Shown here one piece after another: positions 9,831 through 19,888 of a stretch of DNA of 64,000 nt. Position 1 is the stretch's first letter. Every line of letters begins with the position of its first letter. The notes below the pieces were generated by a model. The model did not search any database and was not told the DNA's origin. It saw nothing but the letters and a program-made list of their open reading frames with translations. The position numbers and the translations under genes are program-made. Source of the stretch: Streptomyces sp. WAC08241 (GTDB taxonomy: Bacteria; Actinomycetota; Actinomycetes; Streptomycetales; Streptomycetaceae); the NCBI GenBank assembly GCA_007858575.1, contig CP042279.1:5976001-6040000 (forward strand), in the 5' to 3' direction.

Positions 9831-10318
9831 CGCACCGCCTCGCCGACTTCCCCGCCGGTGAGGTCGCCCGCCGCCGGGACGAACTGCTCGCCCTGTGCGC
9901 CCAGGCCTTCTGCGGCGCCCCCTGGCACGAGCCGCCGCTCGGTGCCGTGCGGACCGTGGAGCGGCTGCTCGGCTCGGCGGCCGGGCGGCCCGACTTCCGG
10001 GCCGTCGCCGCGTTCGGCCCCGACGACGAGCTGCGGGGCTTCACGGCCGGCTGGACCGACACCGTCCTGACCGGTCGCGAGCCCGCCTTCGAACTCGCCG
10101 AACTCGTCGTCGCCCCCGCCTACCAGGGCCTCGGCACCGGCCGCGCCCTCCACGACGCGATCCTCGCGGGGCCGGCACCGGGCTCACGCCTTCTGATGAC
10201 CCTCGACGTACCGGAGTTGACGAAGCGGTACGAACGCTGGGGCTGGAGCGTGTACGACCGGCGCACGCCGGGCACGTCGGGGCGCGCGTACGCGGTGATG
10301 CGCCGCGAGGACGGATAG
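9827..10318 (+). CDS. GNAT-family N-acetyltransferase
   Basis: Acetyl-CoA-dependent acetyltransferase of the GNAT fold, 163 residues, intact. The acetyl-CoA-binding motif A is seen in ELAELVVAPAYQGLGTGRALHD (Q/RxxGxG/A pattern), and a C-terminal GNAT ending follows in TKRYERWGWSVYDRR. The substrate is unknown. The GTG start overlaps the stop of the coiled-coil protein by four bases, so the two are probably co-translated, though no functional link is evident. It converges on the nuoD-like gene with about 40 bp between stops. Confidence 0.85.
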   Translation: MTHRLADFPAGEVARRRDELLALCAQAFCGAPWHEPPLGAVRTVERLLGSAAGRPDFRAVAAFGPDDELRGFTAGWTDTVLTGREPAFELAELVVAPAYQGLGTGRALHDAILAGPAPGSRLLMTLDVPELTKRYERWGWSVYDRRTPGTSGRAYAVMRREDG

Positions 10319-10359
10319 CGCCGGGTTCTACTCGCTCTGCTCGCCCTACTTGTCTTGCT

Positions 10360-11502
10360 CTACTTGTCGATGTCGCCGACGACGAAGAAGAGCGAGCCCA
10401 GGATCGCCACCATGTCGGCGACCAGCGTCCCCGGCAGCAGCTCGGCGAGCGCCTGGATGTTGTTGAACGAGGCCGAGCGCAGCTTCAGCCGGTACGGGGT
10501 CTTCTCGCCCTTCGACACCAGGTAGTAGCCGTTCACGCCGAGCGGGTTCTCGGTCCACGCGTACGTGTGGCCCTCCGGCGCCTTCAGGACCTTCGGCAGC
10601 CGCTGGTTGACCGGCCCCGGCGGCAGCTCCTCCATCCGGTCCAGGCAGGCGTCCGCCAGGTCCAGGGAGTTGTGCGTCTGGTCGAGCAGGCACTCGAACC
10701 GGGCCAGGCAGTCGCCCTCCTCCCGCACCGCCACCCGCAGGACGTCCGCCAGCTCCCCGTACGCGAGGTACGGCTCGTCGCGGCGCAGGTCGAAGTCCAC
10801 GCCCGAGGCGCGGGCGATCGGTCCCGACACCCCGTACGCGTGGACCGCCTCCCGCGACAGGACCCCGATCCCGCGCGTGCGGCCCCGGAAGATCTCGTTG
10901 CCGAGGACGAGCCGGTCGTACACGTCCATCCGCGACCGCACGTCCGCGACCGCCTGCCGCACCCGCCCCGTCCACCCGGCCGGCAGGTCCTCCTTGAGGC
11001 CGCCGACCCGGTTGAACATGTAGTGCATCCGGCCGCCGGACGCCTCCTCCATCACCGCCTGGAGCTCCTCGCGCTCCCGGAAGGCGTGGAAGACCGGGGT
11101 GATCCCGCCCAGTTCGAGGGGGTACGAGCCGAGGAACATGAGGTGGTTGAGGACCCGGTTCAGCTCGGCGAGGAGCGTACGGGTCCACACCGCGCGCTCC
11201 GGGACCTCCATGCCCAGCATCCGCTCGACGGCCATCACCACGCCCAGCTCGCTGGAGAAGGCGGACAGCCAGTCGTGGCGGTTGGCCAGCATGACGATCT
11301 GCCGGTAGTCCCGCGCCTCGAAGAGTTTCTCGGCCCCTCGGTGCATGTAGCCGACCACCGGCTCGGCCGACCGGATCACCTCGCCGTCGAGGACGAGCCG
11401 GAGCCGGAGCACGCCGTGGGTCGAGGGGTGCTGCGGCCCGATGTTCAGCACCATGTCGGTGCTCTCCGCCGCGCCGCCGATTCCGACCGTCGTCTCCGTC
11501 AT
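10360..11502 (-). CDS. nuoD: Stand-alone NADH-quinone oxidoreductase subunit D paralogue
   Basis: Homologue of the 49-kDa complex I subunit (NuoD/NDUFS2), which lines the quinone pocket. The frame is intact, 380 residues, somewhat shorter than the NuoD of a full nuo operon. Landmarks are NIGPQHPSTHGVLR (quinone-site His), VGYMHRGAEKLFEARDY, DRLDW-like NRHDWLSAF, EITPVFHAFREREE-like GGITPVFHAF and the C-terminal VADMVAILGSLFFVVGDIDK. No other nuo gene is nearby, so this is an orphan paralogue. It lies directly downstream of, and on the same strand as, a MidA-type methyltransferase, the family that in mitochondria modifies this very subunit. Confidence 0.9.
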   Translation of the reverse strand: MTETTVGIGGAAESTDMVLNIGPQHPSTHGVLRLRLVLDGEVIRSAEPVVGYMHRGAEKLFEARDYRQIVMLANRHDWLSAFSSELGVVMAVERMLGMEVPERAVWTRTLLAELNRVLNHLMFLGSYPLELGGITPVFHAFREREELQAVMEEASGGRMHYMFNRVGGLKEDLPAGWTGRVRQAVADVRSRMDVYDRLVLGNEIFRGRTRGIGVLSREAVHAYGVSGPIARASGVDFDLRRDEPYLAYGELADVLRVAVREEGDCLARFECLLDQTHNSLDLADACLDRMEELPPGPVNQRLPKVLKAPEGHTYAWTENPLGVNGYYLVSKGEKTPYRLKLRSASFNNIQALAELLPGTLVADMVAILGSLFFVVGDIDK

Positions 11503-11533
11503 GCGGCCAGTATCTCCCGTACGGAACGCACCC

Positions 11534-12527
11534 CTACGGCCCGTCCGCCGGCGGCACCCGCCGGGTCAGCCACAGGAAGTCGCCGAGGCCGCCCCGGGCG
11601 GTCAGCTCGGCCGCCTCGCCGGCCGAGGACAGGGCCCTGAGATACCCGGCGGGGTCGGCGGAGGCGAGCGCGAGGGGCGGCCGGTCCCCGGTCACCCGAC
11701 CAGCCGCCGTGTCCGCCCCCGCCGCCGCCGCAGCTCGCCCGTGTCCGCCCCGCCGGAGGGAGGCCGCCGCGCACGCGTCGAGCGCCACGTGGGACGTCAG
11801 GTCGCAGGAGCCGTCCGGGACCGGCGGCACCTCGCGGCCCGCGCGGAAGCCGGTCAGGGAGCCGAAGGGCGGCCGGGAGCCCCGTACGTGCGCGTAGTCC
11901 ACGGCCACCGCGCGGCCCGCCGCCAGACAGGACACCGCCGCCGCCCAGGCCTCGTCGCGGGGCCGCCCGATCTCGGCCCGCGCGCCGGGCTCCCGCAGCG
12001 GCCACCAGCGCTCCAGCCACTCCGCGTCCGCCCCGGAGACGGGCGCGCCGAGCCGCTCCGTCCCGTCGGCGCGCACCTCCACGTACCGGGCCGTGCCGGT
12101 CGCGTCCGCCTCGGCCACGTCCACCGGCACGTTGTCCAGCCACTCGTTCGCGAAGAGCAGCCCCCGTACCCCGCGCGGCGGCCGGTCCGTCCACTCCACC
12201 CGGGGTCGAGCCCGTCCGGGCGACCGGCACGCTCCACCGCGTACGCCCGTACCGAGAGACCGCTCCCGGCGGTCGCCGCGAGCACCCCCGCGAGCAGCTC
12301 CCCGCGCCCCGCGCCCACGTCCACGAGGTCGACCCCGTCCGTCCCCAGCTCCTCCGCGACCTCGCCGAGGAGCTGGGCCACGGCCCCCGCGAAGAGCGGG
12401 GAGGCGTGCACCGAGGTGCGGAAGTGCCCCGCGGGCCCCTCGGGCCGCAGATAGAAGCCCCCGGGCCGTACAGCGCCCGCTCCGTGGCCTCCCGCCACCC
12501 CTGCCACCGCCGCGTCTCGTCCGTCAC
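11534..12527 (-). CDS. SAM-dependent methyltransferase, MidA/NDUFAF7 (DUF185) family, frameshifted
   Basis: Class I methyltransferase. The start DETRRWQGWREATERALYG, then (after a one-base correction near 12465) GGFYLRPEGPAGHFRTSVHA and VDLVDVGAGRGELLAGVL (SAM-binding GxGxG), identify the MidA family. GLLFANEWLDNVPVDVAE is the family's NEfxDnlP-like motif. The C-terminus ends ARGGLGDFLWLTRRVPPADG. A second break lies near 12200. MidA homologues in eukaryotes (NDUFAF7) dimethylate an arginine of NDUFS2 during complex I assembly. The nuoD paralogue begins 31 bp after this gene stops, so the same enzyme-substrate relation is a reasonable inference here. The GTG at 12527 is divergent from the kinase gene. 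Confidence 0.83.
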
Positions 12528-12623
12528 GGAACCCAGTGTCCACCTCGGGGAGTACGGCCTCCGGGGCAAGGATCGCCCCCACGGTTGATCCCCGAACCCT
12601 TCCCCTTCCCTACGCTGGGTGAC

Positions 12624-13820
12624 GTGCAGCGCCTCTACGACTTCCTCCGCAGACACCCGACGGGCGTCGACACCTTCTGGGCCGTCGTCCTCCTCGGGTT
12701 CTCCCTGCTGTGGGTGGGTCGACCTACCCGACGGTCCGTCACCCCGTCGCGTACGGCGTCGTCGCCGCCCTCTTCTCCCTGGTCGTGGCCCTGCGCCGGC
12801 GGGTCCCCGAGAAGATGCTGCTGCTCACCGTCGCCCTCGGCCTGGCCCAGCTCGCCCTCGGCCTGGAGCCGTTCCTGGCCGACTTCGCCATGTTCGTGAT
12901 CGTCTACACGGTCGCGGCGCACGACGGACCGCGCTGGGCGTCCCGGCTCGCCCTCGCCGGCGGACTGGGCGCCGCCACGCTCTCCCAGCTCAGATGGCCG
13001 CTGGACGACCCTCCGCCTCCGGCCCCGCCCGGTCTTCTTCACGGTCATCATGACCGTGCCGTTCGCCCTCGCCTGGGTCCTCGGCGACTCCCTGCGCACC
13101 CGCCGCGCCTACTTCGCGCAGTTGGAGGAGCGGGCCTCCCGCCTGGAGCAGGAACGCGAGGCCCAGGCCAAGGTCGCGGTCGCCGCCGAACGGGCCAGGA
13201 TCGCCCGCGAGCTGCACGACGTCGTCGCGCACAACGTGTCGGTGATGGTGGTCCAGGCCGACGGCGCCGCCTACGTCATGGACTCCTCGCCGGAGACCGC
13301 GAAGCAGGCCCTGGAGACCATCTCCGGCACCGGCCGGCAGGCCCTCGCCGAGATGCGTAGGCTCCTCGGCATCCTGCGCACCGGGGAGCACCAGGAGGCC
13401 GGGGAGTACGTGCCGCAGCCCGACGTGGGCCAGATCGAGGACCTCGTCGAGCAGGTCAGGAACGCCGGACTCACCGTCGACTTCGCGATCGAGGGGAGCC
13501 CCCGCCCGCTGCCCAGCGGCGTCGAGCTCACCGCGTACCGGATCGTGCAGGAGGCCCTCACCAACACCCGCAAGCACGGCGGCCCCGACGCGGGCGCCAG
13601 CGTCCGCCTGGTCTACTTCGACGACGGCCTCGGGCTGCTCGTCGAGGACGACGGGGGCGCCGCAGGAGATGTACGAGGACGGGGGCGCCGACGGGCGGGG
13701 CCACGGCCTGATCGGCATGCGGGAGCGGGTCGGCATGGTCGGCGGCACCCTGGACGCGGGCCCGCGTCCGGGCGGAGGCTTCCGGATCAGCGCCCTGCTC
13801 CCCTCAAGCCCGCCCACTGA
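12624..13820 (+). CDS. Two-component sensor histidine kinase (NarL-partner class), frameshifted
   Basis: Membrane histidine kinase of the HisKA_3/HATPase class that pairs with LuxR-type regulators. The N-terminus begins VQRLYDFLRRHPTGVDTFW, followed by about five hydrophobic segments. The dimerisation box is RIARELHDVVAHNVSVMVV (His phosphosite), and the ATPase has YRIVQEALTNTRKHG (N box) and DGRGHGLIGMRERVGMVGG (G box). Frame breaks lie near 12718, 13012, 13665 and 13803; restoring a C at the last one gives the familiar C-terminus ALLPLKPAH at 13820. The response regulator starts 22 bp downstream. The stimulus is unknown. Confidence 0.88.
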
Positions 13821-13842
13821 CGACCCCTAAGGAACCGCTCCC

Positions 13843-14518
<676 letters not shown>

Positions 14519-14558
14519 CGCCGTATCTCCGGAGCCGTACCTCCCGGAGCCGTGCCTC

Positions 14559-15644
14559 CTAGCGCAGGACCGACTCCAGGAAGTCGCTGCCGAGCCGGGC
14601 GGTGACGGCCACGTCGAGCTGGTGCAGGACGTACCGGCCGCGCCGCTGGGTGGTGACCAGACCGGCCTTCTTCATGACCGCGAGGTGGCGGGAGACCTCG
14701 GGCGGGGTGATGCCGTACGCGTCGGCCAGCTCGCTCGTCGTGTACGCGCCTCGGGCGAGGCTGCGGCAGAGCCGCATCCGCATCGGGTGGGCGATGGCCT
14801 CCAGGCGCAGCTTGACCGCCTCCACGGGGGCGCCGCCGCCGAGGTCGCGGGCGGGCACGGGGTACTGGATCACCGGCTGCCAGCGGGGCGCGTGCAGCGC
14901 GAAGAGGTGCGGCCAGCCGAAGGCGGTCGGCAGAAACGTCACGCCCCTGCCCTCGGCGGCGGTGCGGCCCTGCACCAGCTTGTCGACGACGATCCGGGAG
15001 CCCCGCTCGTCCTCCTCCAGGGTCATCGAGGAGGAGACGTCGGCAACGGCCTCGGCCAGGCTCTTGCGGCGCATCAGCTCGGTCTTGTGGCGGGCGTCGG
15101 CGGCGAGCTGGATCCGGACGCGGCGCCAGGTGTCGGCGAAGAAGGCCTCGTCGCAGTCCTCCAGGAGCCGCCGGACCCACGCGCGCGTGCCGGGCGGGTC
15201 CGCGAGCATCCGCTCCACGAAGGCGGCCTGGCGCGGGCCACGCGCGGCGGCCAGGTCGAGGCGCGGCGGCGCATCCGGTCGTCGACGAGCGGCGAGGGGG
15301 CGCCGTGCGTGTAGTGGCTGGCGCAGGAGATCTCCAGGGCCGCGCCCACGTACTTCTCGTCGTCCATCCGGTCGAGGTCGTCCAGCTCCTCGGCGAGGGT
15401 CTCGCGGGGCGGGCGGGCAGCAGGACGTCGGACCGGGTGGAGCGCCACATGAAGTCGGCCTCGTGCAGGCGGTCCGCGAGCTCCGGCTTCAGCGCGGCGG
15501 CCGTGGTGGTGGTCCAGGCGTGGAGCCGGGCGTGGTGCGCGGGTTCCGCCAGGGCGTGCAGGGCGGCGCCCAGCTCGGCCAGGGGCGAGGGCAGAAGGAG
15601 ATCCGCTCGTGCGGCAGTCCGGTGATGTCGATGGTCACGCTCAC
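14559..15644 (-). CDS. ArsR-type winged-helix regulator with N-terminal DUF5937-like domain, frameshifted
   Basis: Transcriptional regulator. The C-terminal ArsR-type winged helix includes EAIAHPMRMRLCRSLARGAY, TTSELADAYGITPPEVSRHL and VMKKAGLVTTQRRGRYVLHQ. The large N-terminal part (PSPLAELGAALHALAEPAHH, then ALEISCASHYTHGAPSPLVD and MERMLADPPGTRAWVRRLL) is typical of a Streptomyces family that senses an unknown ligand. Breaks lie near 15590, 15410 and 15260. Starts at GTG 15644 or 15638 are both possible, and neither has a clear ribosome site. Two perfect palindromes upstream are its likely autoregulatory operators. Confidence 0.83.
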
Positions 15645-15683
15645 CGTGCCATGGTGCGGGACGGACTGGCGGTGTCGCGCCGA

Positions 15684-15700
15684 TTGACGGGAGCCGTCAA
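15684..15700. promoter_or_regulatory. Operator-like palindrome 1 upstream of the ArsR-type gene
   Basis: A perfect inverted repeat TTGACG-N5-CGTCAA. It lies 40 bp upstream of the ArsR-type gene start and is repeated with the same arms and spacer length 47 bp further on. Size and symmetry suit a winged-helix dimer. The assignment as an autoregulatory site is inference. Confidence 0.6.
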
Positions 15701-15730
15701 CCGACGCCCGCGGAGCGGTCCGGCCGCCGT

Positions 15731-15747
15731 TTGACGGGGCTCGTCAA
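15731..15747. promoter_or_regulatory. Operator-like palindrome 2 upstream of the ArsR-type gene
   Basis: Second perfect copy of TTGACG-N5-CGTCAA, with only the five-base spacer differing (GGGCT against GGAGC). It sits 41 bp before the divergent small gene starting at 15789, so one regulator could control both directions. Confidence 0.6.
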
Positions 15748-15788
15748 TCGGCGGGCCGGGGCGCCGGGGAGCGGCGCACGGTGGGGAT

Positions 15789-16110
15789 ATGAACGCGATG
15801 CACCAGTACCTCTTCGACGCCTACCGCGCCGCCCGGGTCGGCGAGCCGCCGCCCCCGGAGCCCGGCACCCACGACCTCGCCGTCCTGCGGGCGGTCCGCG
15901 ACCGGCGCCGCTTCGAACGGGTTCTCGCGGGCCGCCCGGCCCGGGGCGGCCTCCGGAGGGCGCTGCGCCGCGCGGGCGCGTTCGGCACGGGCCTGTTCCG
16001 GACGGCTCGGTCCCGTACGACCCCGTCCCTTACGGCCCCGTCCCGTACGGGTCTTTCCCCACGGGCCCTTGCCGTACGGCCCCGACAGCGGGTGGCCCCC
16101 GGCCGACTGA
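15789..16110 (+). CDS. Small protein of unknown function, divergent from the ArsR-type gene
   Basis: I do not recognise this protein. The N-terminal half is well behaved: MNAMHQYLFDAYRAARVGEP, then DLAVLRAVRDRRRFERVLAG, suggesting a small helical protein with a basic Arg-rich tail. The uncorrected frame runs on far into the threonine aldolase gene on the other strand, which is not credible. A one-base correction around 15990-16020 gives a stop at 16110, 17 bp short of the converging aldolase stop, and I use that end. The gene is divergent from the ArsR-type regulator across two palindromes, so it may be a target of that regulator. Confidence 0.5.
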
Positions 16111-16126
16111 GGCTCCGGGGCGCCCG

Positions 16127-17326
16127 TCAGCCCCCGGAGCCGGTCCCCGGCAGGCGCGACAGGAAGTCCCGCACCGCCTCCCGTACGTCCCGCGCCGTCC
16201 ACTCCAGGCCCGGCCCCGCCACCGTCAGCTCGGTCCGGGCGGTCCCCGGCGGGCCGCCCGCGCCCGGGGCGGACCAGCGGCGGAAGAGGACGGTGCCGGT
16301 GGCCTCGGTCTGGGCGAGGGCCGCAGCCGTCAGGACCTCGGGGGAGTGCGGCAGCCAGACCTGGAACTGGTGGGTGTGCGGGACCTCGGGGTGCACCCGG
16401 AACCAGCCCGTGCCCGCCTCCGCGAACGCCTCCCGGAGCGCACCGGCCACCACGCGCGCGTGGGACACGTACGCGGGCAGCCGGGGCAGCTCGACGTCCA
16501 GGCCCCGCAGCGCGGAGAGCGCCGCCGGATACTGCTGGAAGACCTGCCCTCCGTACCGGTGCCGCCAGACCCGGGCCTCTCCATGACGTCCTCGGGCCCG
16601 GCGAGCGCGGCCCCGACTGGCCGCCGAGGGACTTGTAGAACGACACGTACACGCTGTCGGCGAGCCCCGCGATCTCCGCGAGCCCCCGGCCGAAGCGGGA
16701 CGGGCACTCCCACAGGCGCGCCCCGTCGAAGTGGACGACCGCGTCCCGCTCCCGGGCCGCCTCCACCACCTCCGTCAGCTCCTCCCAGGTGGGCAGCACG
16801 AAGCCGGCGTCCCGCAGCGGCAGCTCCAGCATCAGCGTCCCGAACGGCTCCGGGTGGTCCCGCACCTCCTCGGCCGTCGGCAGCCGGGGCGCGTCGGTCG
16901 GGTGGACGGTGCGGAGCCCGGACACGGCCCCGAGCGCCCCGCCCTCGTGGACCTCCGGATGGGCGAGCGGGTGGAGGGCGACGACGGGGCTGCCGGTGCG
17001 CCCGGCCCAGCAGCGCAGCGCCACCTGCTGGGCCATGGTGCCGGTCGGGAAGAAGACGGCGGCGGGCATGCCCAGCTCCTCGGCGACCCGCCGCTCCAGG
17101 GCCTCGACCACACCGTCGCCGTACGCGTCGGGCGCCGCCCCGCCGTGTCCGGCCGCCTCCGCCCATCCGGCCAGCTCGCGCAGGTGCTCCCCGACCGTGC
17201 CATCCACGGAGGCGTGCCACAGCTTCCGGGCGGCCCCGCCCCAGACCTTCGCCCGGTGCAGCCGGGCGGCCTCTCGTCGCCGGGGTCCACGGGGCCACCG
17301 GTTTCCACAGGTTCCGCAGTTTCCAT
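16127..17326 (-). CDS. Low-specificity L-threonine aldolase (PLP-dependent), frameshifted
   Basis: Fold-type I PLP enzyme of the beta-eliminating lyase family that cleaves threonine or allo-threonine to glycine and acetaldehyde. Landmarks: ALERRVAEELGMPAAVFFPT, RDAVVHFDGARLWECPSRFG (PLP-binding Asp), VYVSFYKSLGGQSG (Schiff-base Lys) and the C-terminal THQFQVWLPHSPEVL. Restoring one base near 17275 gives an N-terminal extension beginning METAEPVETGGPVDPGDE from the ATG at 17326. Further breaks lie near 17215, 16605 and 16545. The normal size is about 400 residues with this extension. It is divergent from the DUF2520 gene. Confidence 0.85.
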
Positions 17327-17451
17327 GGGGCGATCATCACACCGCCGCCCACAGCCTGTGGACAGCCACGGAAGGGCACGTGTGCCTGGCGTAGCATGAC
17401 CAGAAATCGTCCGGTACCCGCCGAGGACTGGAACGGAAGGCCGTCCCCACC

Positions 17452-18413
17452 GTGAACGCAGCACCAGCGCCAGAGCCCCGAGCCGAGGACCGACCCGCCC
17501 GGCTCACCGTCGGAGTCGTCGGCGCGGGCCGGTGGGCCCCGCCCTCGCCGCCTCCCTCCGGCTCGCGGGACACCGCCCCGTCGCCGTCTCGGCGGTCTCC
17601 GACGCCTCGCGGCGGCGCGCCGCCGAGCTCCTGCCGGACGTGCCGGTCGTGGAGCCCGCGCGCGTCCTCGCCCTCGCCGATCTGGTCCTGCTCACCGTCC
17701 CCGACGACGCCCTGCCCGGTCTGGTCGAGGGCCTCGCGGACACTGGGGCCGTACGGCCGGGCCAGTTGCTCGTCCACACCTCCGGGCGGTACGGGGCGCG
17801 GGTCCTCGACCCCGCCCGCCGGGCCGGCGCCCTGCCGCTCGCCCTGCACCCCGCCATGACCTTCACCGGCACCGCCGTGGACGTGCAGCGGCTCGCCGGG
17901 TGCTCCTTCGGGGTGACCGCGCCCGAGGAGCTGCGGCTCGCCGCCGAGGCCCTGGTCATCGAGATGGGCGGGGAGCCCGAGTGGATCGCCGAGGAGGCCT
18001 GCCCGCTCTACCACGCGGCCCTCGCCCTCGGCGCGAACCACCTGGTCACCCTGGTGGCCCAGTCGATGGAGCTGCTCCACAAGGCCGGGGTCGCCGCCCC
18101 GACCGGATGCTCGGCCCCTCCTGGGCGCCGCCCTGGACAACGCCCTGCGGTCCGGCGACGCGGCCCTGACCGGCCCCGTCGCGCGCGGTGACGCCGGCAC
18201 GGTCGCCGCGCACGTCGCCGAACTGCGCAAGCACGCGCCCGGCACCGTCACCGGCTACCTGGCGATGGCCCGTACGACCGCCGACCGGGCGCTCGCCCAC
18301 GGCCTGCTCAAGCCCGAGCTGGCCGAAGACCTGCTGGGGTGCTCGCCGAGACCCCGGCGGGCACGACCGGCACCACCGGATCCCCCGACGGGCCGCAAGG
18401 AGACGACAGATGA
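17452..18413 (+). CDS. Rossmann-like/DUF2520 domain protein of the pantothenate operon
   Basis: NAD(P)-binding Rossmann protein with a C-terminal DUF2520 helical domain, resembling ketopantoate reductase or ProC-type dehydrogenases in layout. The dinucleotide motif LTVGVVGAGRVGPALAASL is seen after restoring one base near 17530. Further blocks are LVLLTVPDDALPGLV, LALHPAMTFTGTAVDVQRLA and YHAALALGANHLVTLVAQSM. A second break is near 18105. It ends GPQGDDR with an ATGA overlap into panC. The constant position before panC in actinobacteria suggests a role in pantothenate or CoA metabolism, possibly the ketopantoate reductase step, but the reaction is not established from sequence. Confidence 0.8.
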
Positions 18414-19888
18414 GCCCGCTCGCCCACGACCGGGCCTCCGACCCGAACCGGGACCGGGAACCGGCCTCCGGTCCGGCTTCGGCCTCCGACCGGGCTTCGA
18501 CTTCCGATCCGGCGTCGGCTTCCGCCCCCGACCGGGCCCCGGCCTCCGGTCCGGCTTCGGCCTCCGACCGGGCTTCGGCCCCCGACCGGGCTTCGGCTTC
18601 CGATCCGGCGTCGGCTTCCGCCTCCGACCGGGCCTCGGCCTCCGGTCCGGCTTCGGCCTCCGACCGGGCTTCGACTTCCGATCCGGCGTCGGCTTCCGCC
18701 CCCGACCGGGCCTCGGCCTCCGGTCCGGCTTCGGCCCCCGGCTCGGCTTCCGCCTCCCACTCGACCCCCGACCGGGCCCCGGCCGCCGGCTCGGCTTCCG
18801 CCTCCGACCCGGCCTCGGCCCCCGCTCCCGCCCCGGCCCCCGGCCGTACCGCCCCGGCCGGCCCGGTCGTCACCGGCCCGCCGGGCTGGTTCCCACGGCC
18901 GGGGACCTCCGGGACGCCGTCGCCCGGCACGGCCTGCCCGGGAGCAACGCCGTGGTCATGACCATGGGCGCCTCCACGAGGGCCACGCCACCCTGATCCG
19001 CGCCGCACGCGCGCGCGTGGGGAGGAGGGCTTCGTCGCCGTCACCGTCTTCGTCAACCCGCTCCAGTTCGGCGCGGGCGAGGACCTCGACCGCTACCCCC
19101 GCACCCTGGACGCCGACCTGGAGCTGGCCTTCGACGCGGGCGCGAGCGTCGTCTTCGCGCCCTCCGCGGACGAGGTCTACCCGGGCGGCGAGCCGCAGGT
19201 GCGGATCACCGCGGGGCCCATGGGGAGCGGCTCGAAGGCGCCTCCCGGCCCGGCCACTTCGACGGCATGCTGACCGTCGTCGCCAAGCTGCTCCACCTCA
19301 CCTCCCCCGACCTGGCCTTCTTCGGCCAGAAGGACGCCCAGCAGCTCGCCCTGATCCGGCGCATGGTCCGCGACCTGAACTTCCCGGTCGAGATCGTCGG
19401 CGTGGAGACCGTCCGCGAGGACGACGGCCTGGCCCTCTCCAGCCGCAACCGCTACCTCTCGGCCGGGGAGCGCCGCACCGCCCTCGCGCTGTCCCGCGCG
19501 CTGTTCGCCGGCCGGGAGCGGCTCGCCGCTCAGGAGGCGCTGCGCGCGCGTGCCGCCGCCCTGCCGGGCGTCCGGGACCGGGCCGAGAACCGGGCCGAGG
19601 CGCTCTCCAGGCTCGGCGAGGCCCGGGCCGCCGCCGACGCCCACGCGGTCGCGCAGGCCGCCGAGTGCGCCGGCGCCGGAGCCGTACGGGCCGCCGCCCG
19701 CGCCGTCCTGGACGAGGCGGCCAAGGCGGAGCCGCCGCTCACCCTGGACTACCTGGCCCTCGTGGACCCGGCGGACTTCACCGAGGTCCCCGACGACCAC
19801 CAGGGGGAGGCGGTCTCGCCGTCGCCGCGCGCGTGGGGAGCACGCGGCTCATCGACAACATCCCCTGGACCTCGGAGCCGCCACGTGA
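18410..19888 (+). CDS. panC: Pantothenate synthetase with an unusual repetitive N-terminal extension, frameshifted
   Basis: Condenses pantoate and beta-alanine with ATP to pantothenate. The catalytic core is seen in pieces: VVMTMGALHEGHATLIRAAR (HIGH-like), VTVFVNPLQFG, SRPGHFDGMLTVVAKLLHL, DLAFFGQKDAQQLALIRRMV and SSRNRYLSAGE (KMSKS-like loop). The ATG at 18410 overlaps the upstream stop, but about 150 residues of Ala/Ser/Pro/Asp repeats separate it from the core, which is not normal for PanC (usually about 280-330 residues in all). Frame breaks lie near 18893, 18980, 19015, 19225, 19810 and 19862. The stop overlaps nadB (GTGA). A downstream start in the core is the alternative. Confidence 0.85.
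18455..18840 (+). repeat. Degenerate coding repeat at the 5' end of panC
   Basis: GC-rich imperfect tandem repeat dominated by TCCGGTCCGGCTTCGGCCTC and GACTTCCGATCCGGCGTCGG blocks. They recur roughly every 75-100 bases and are themselves built from shorter 12-18 base units. In the panC start frame it encodes alternating ASDRAS, ASGPAS and TSDPAS motifs; the other frames would give FGLRPGF-type repeats. There are no unique spacers, so it is not a CRISPR array. Confidence 0.8.

Noticed and set aside
15789..16586. Small gene at 15789 extending to 16586
   Set aside because: The longer frame runs through the threonine aldolase gene on the opposite strand; a single-base correction gives a stop at 16110.
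18455..18840. Possible CRISPR array in the panC repeat
   Set aside because: The repeats run on without unique spacers, vary in length and stay largely open as coding sequence.
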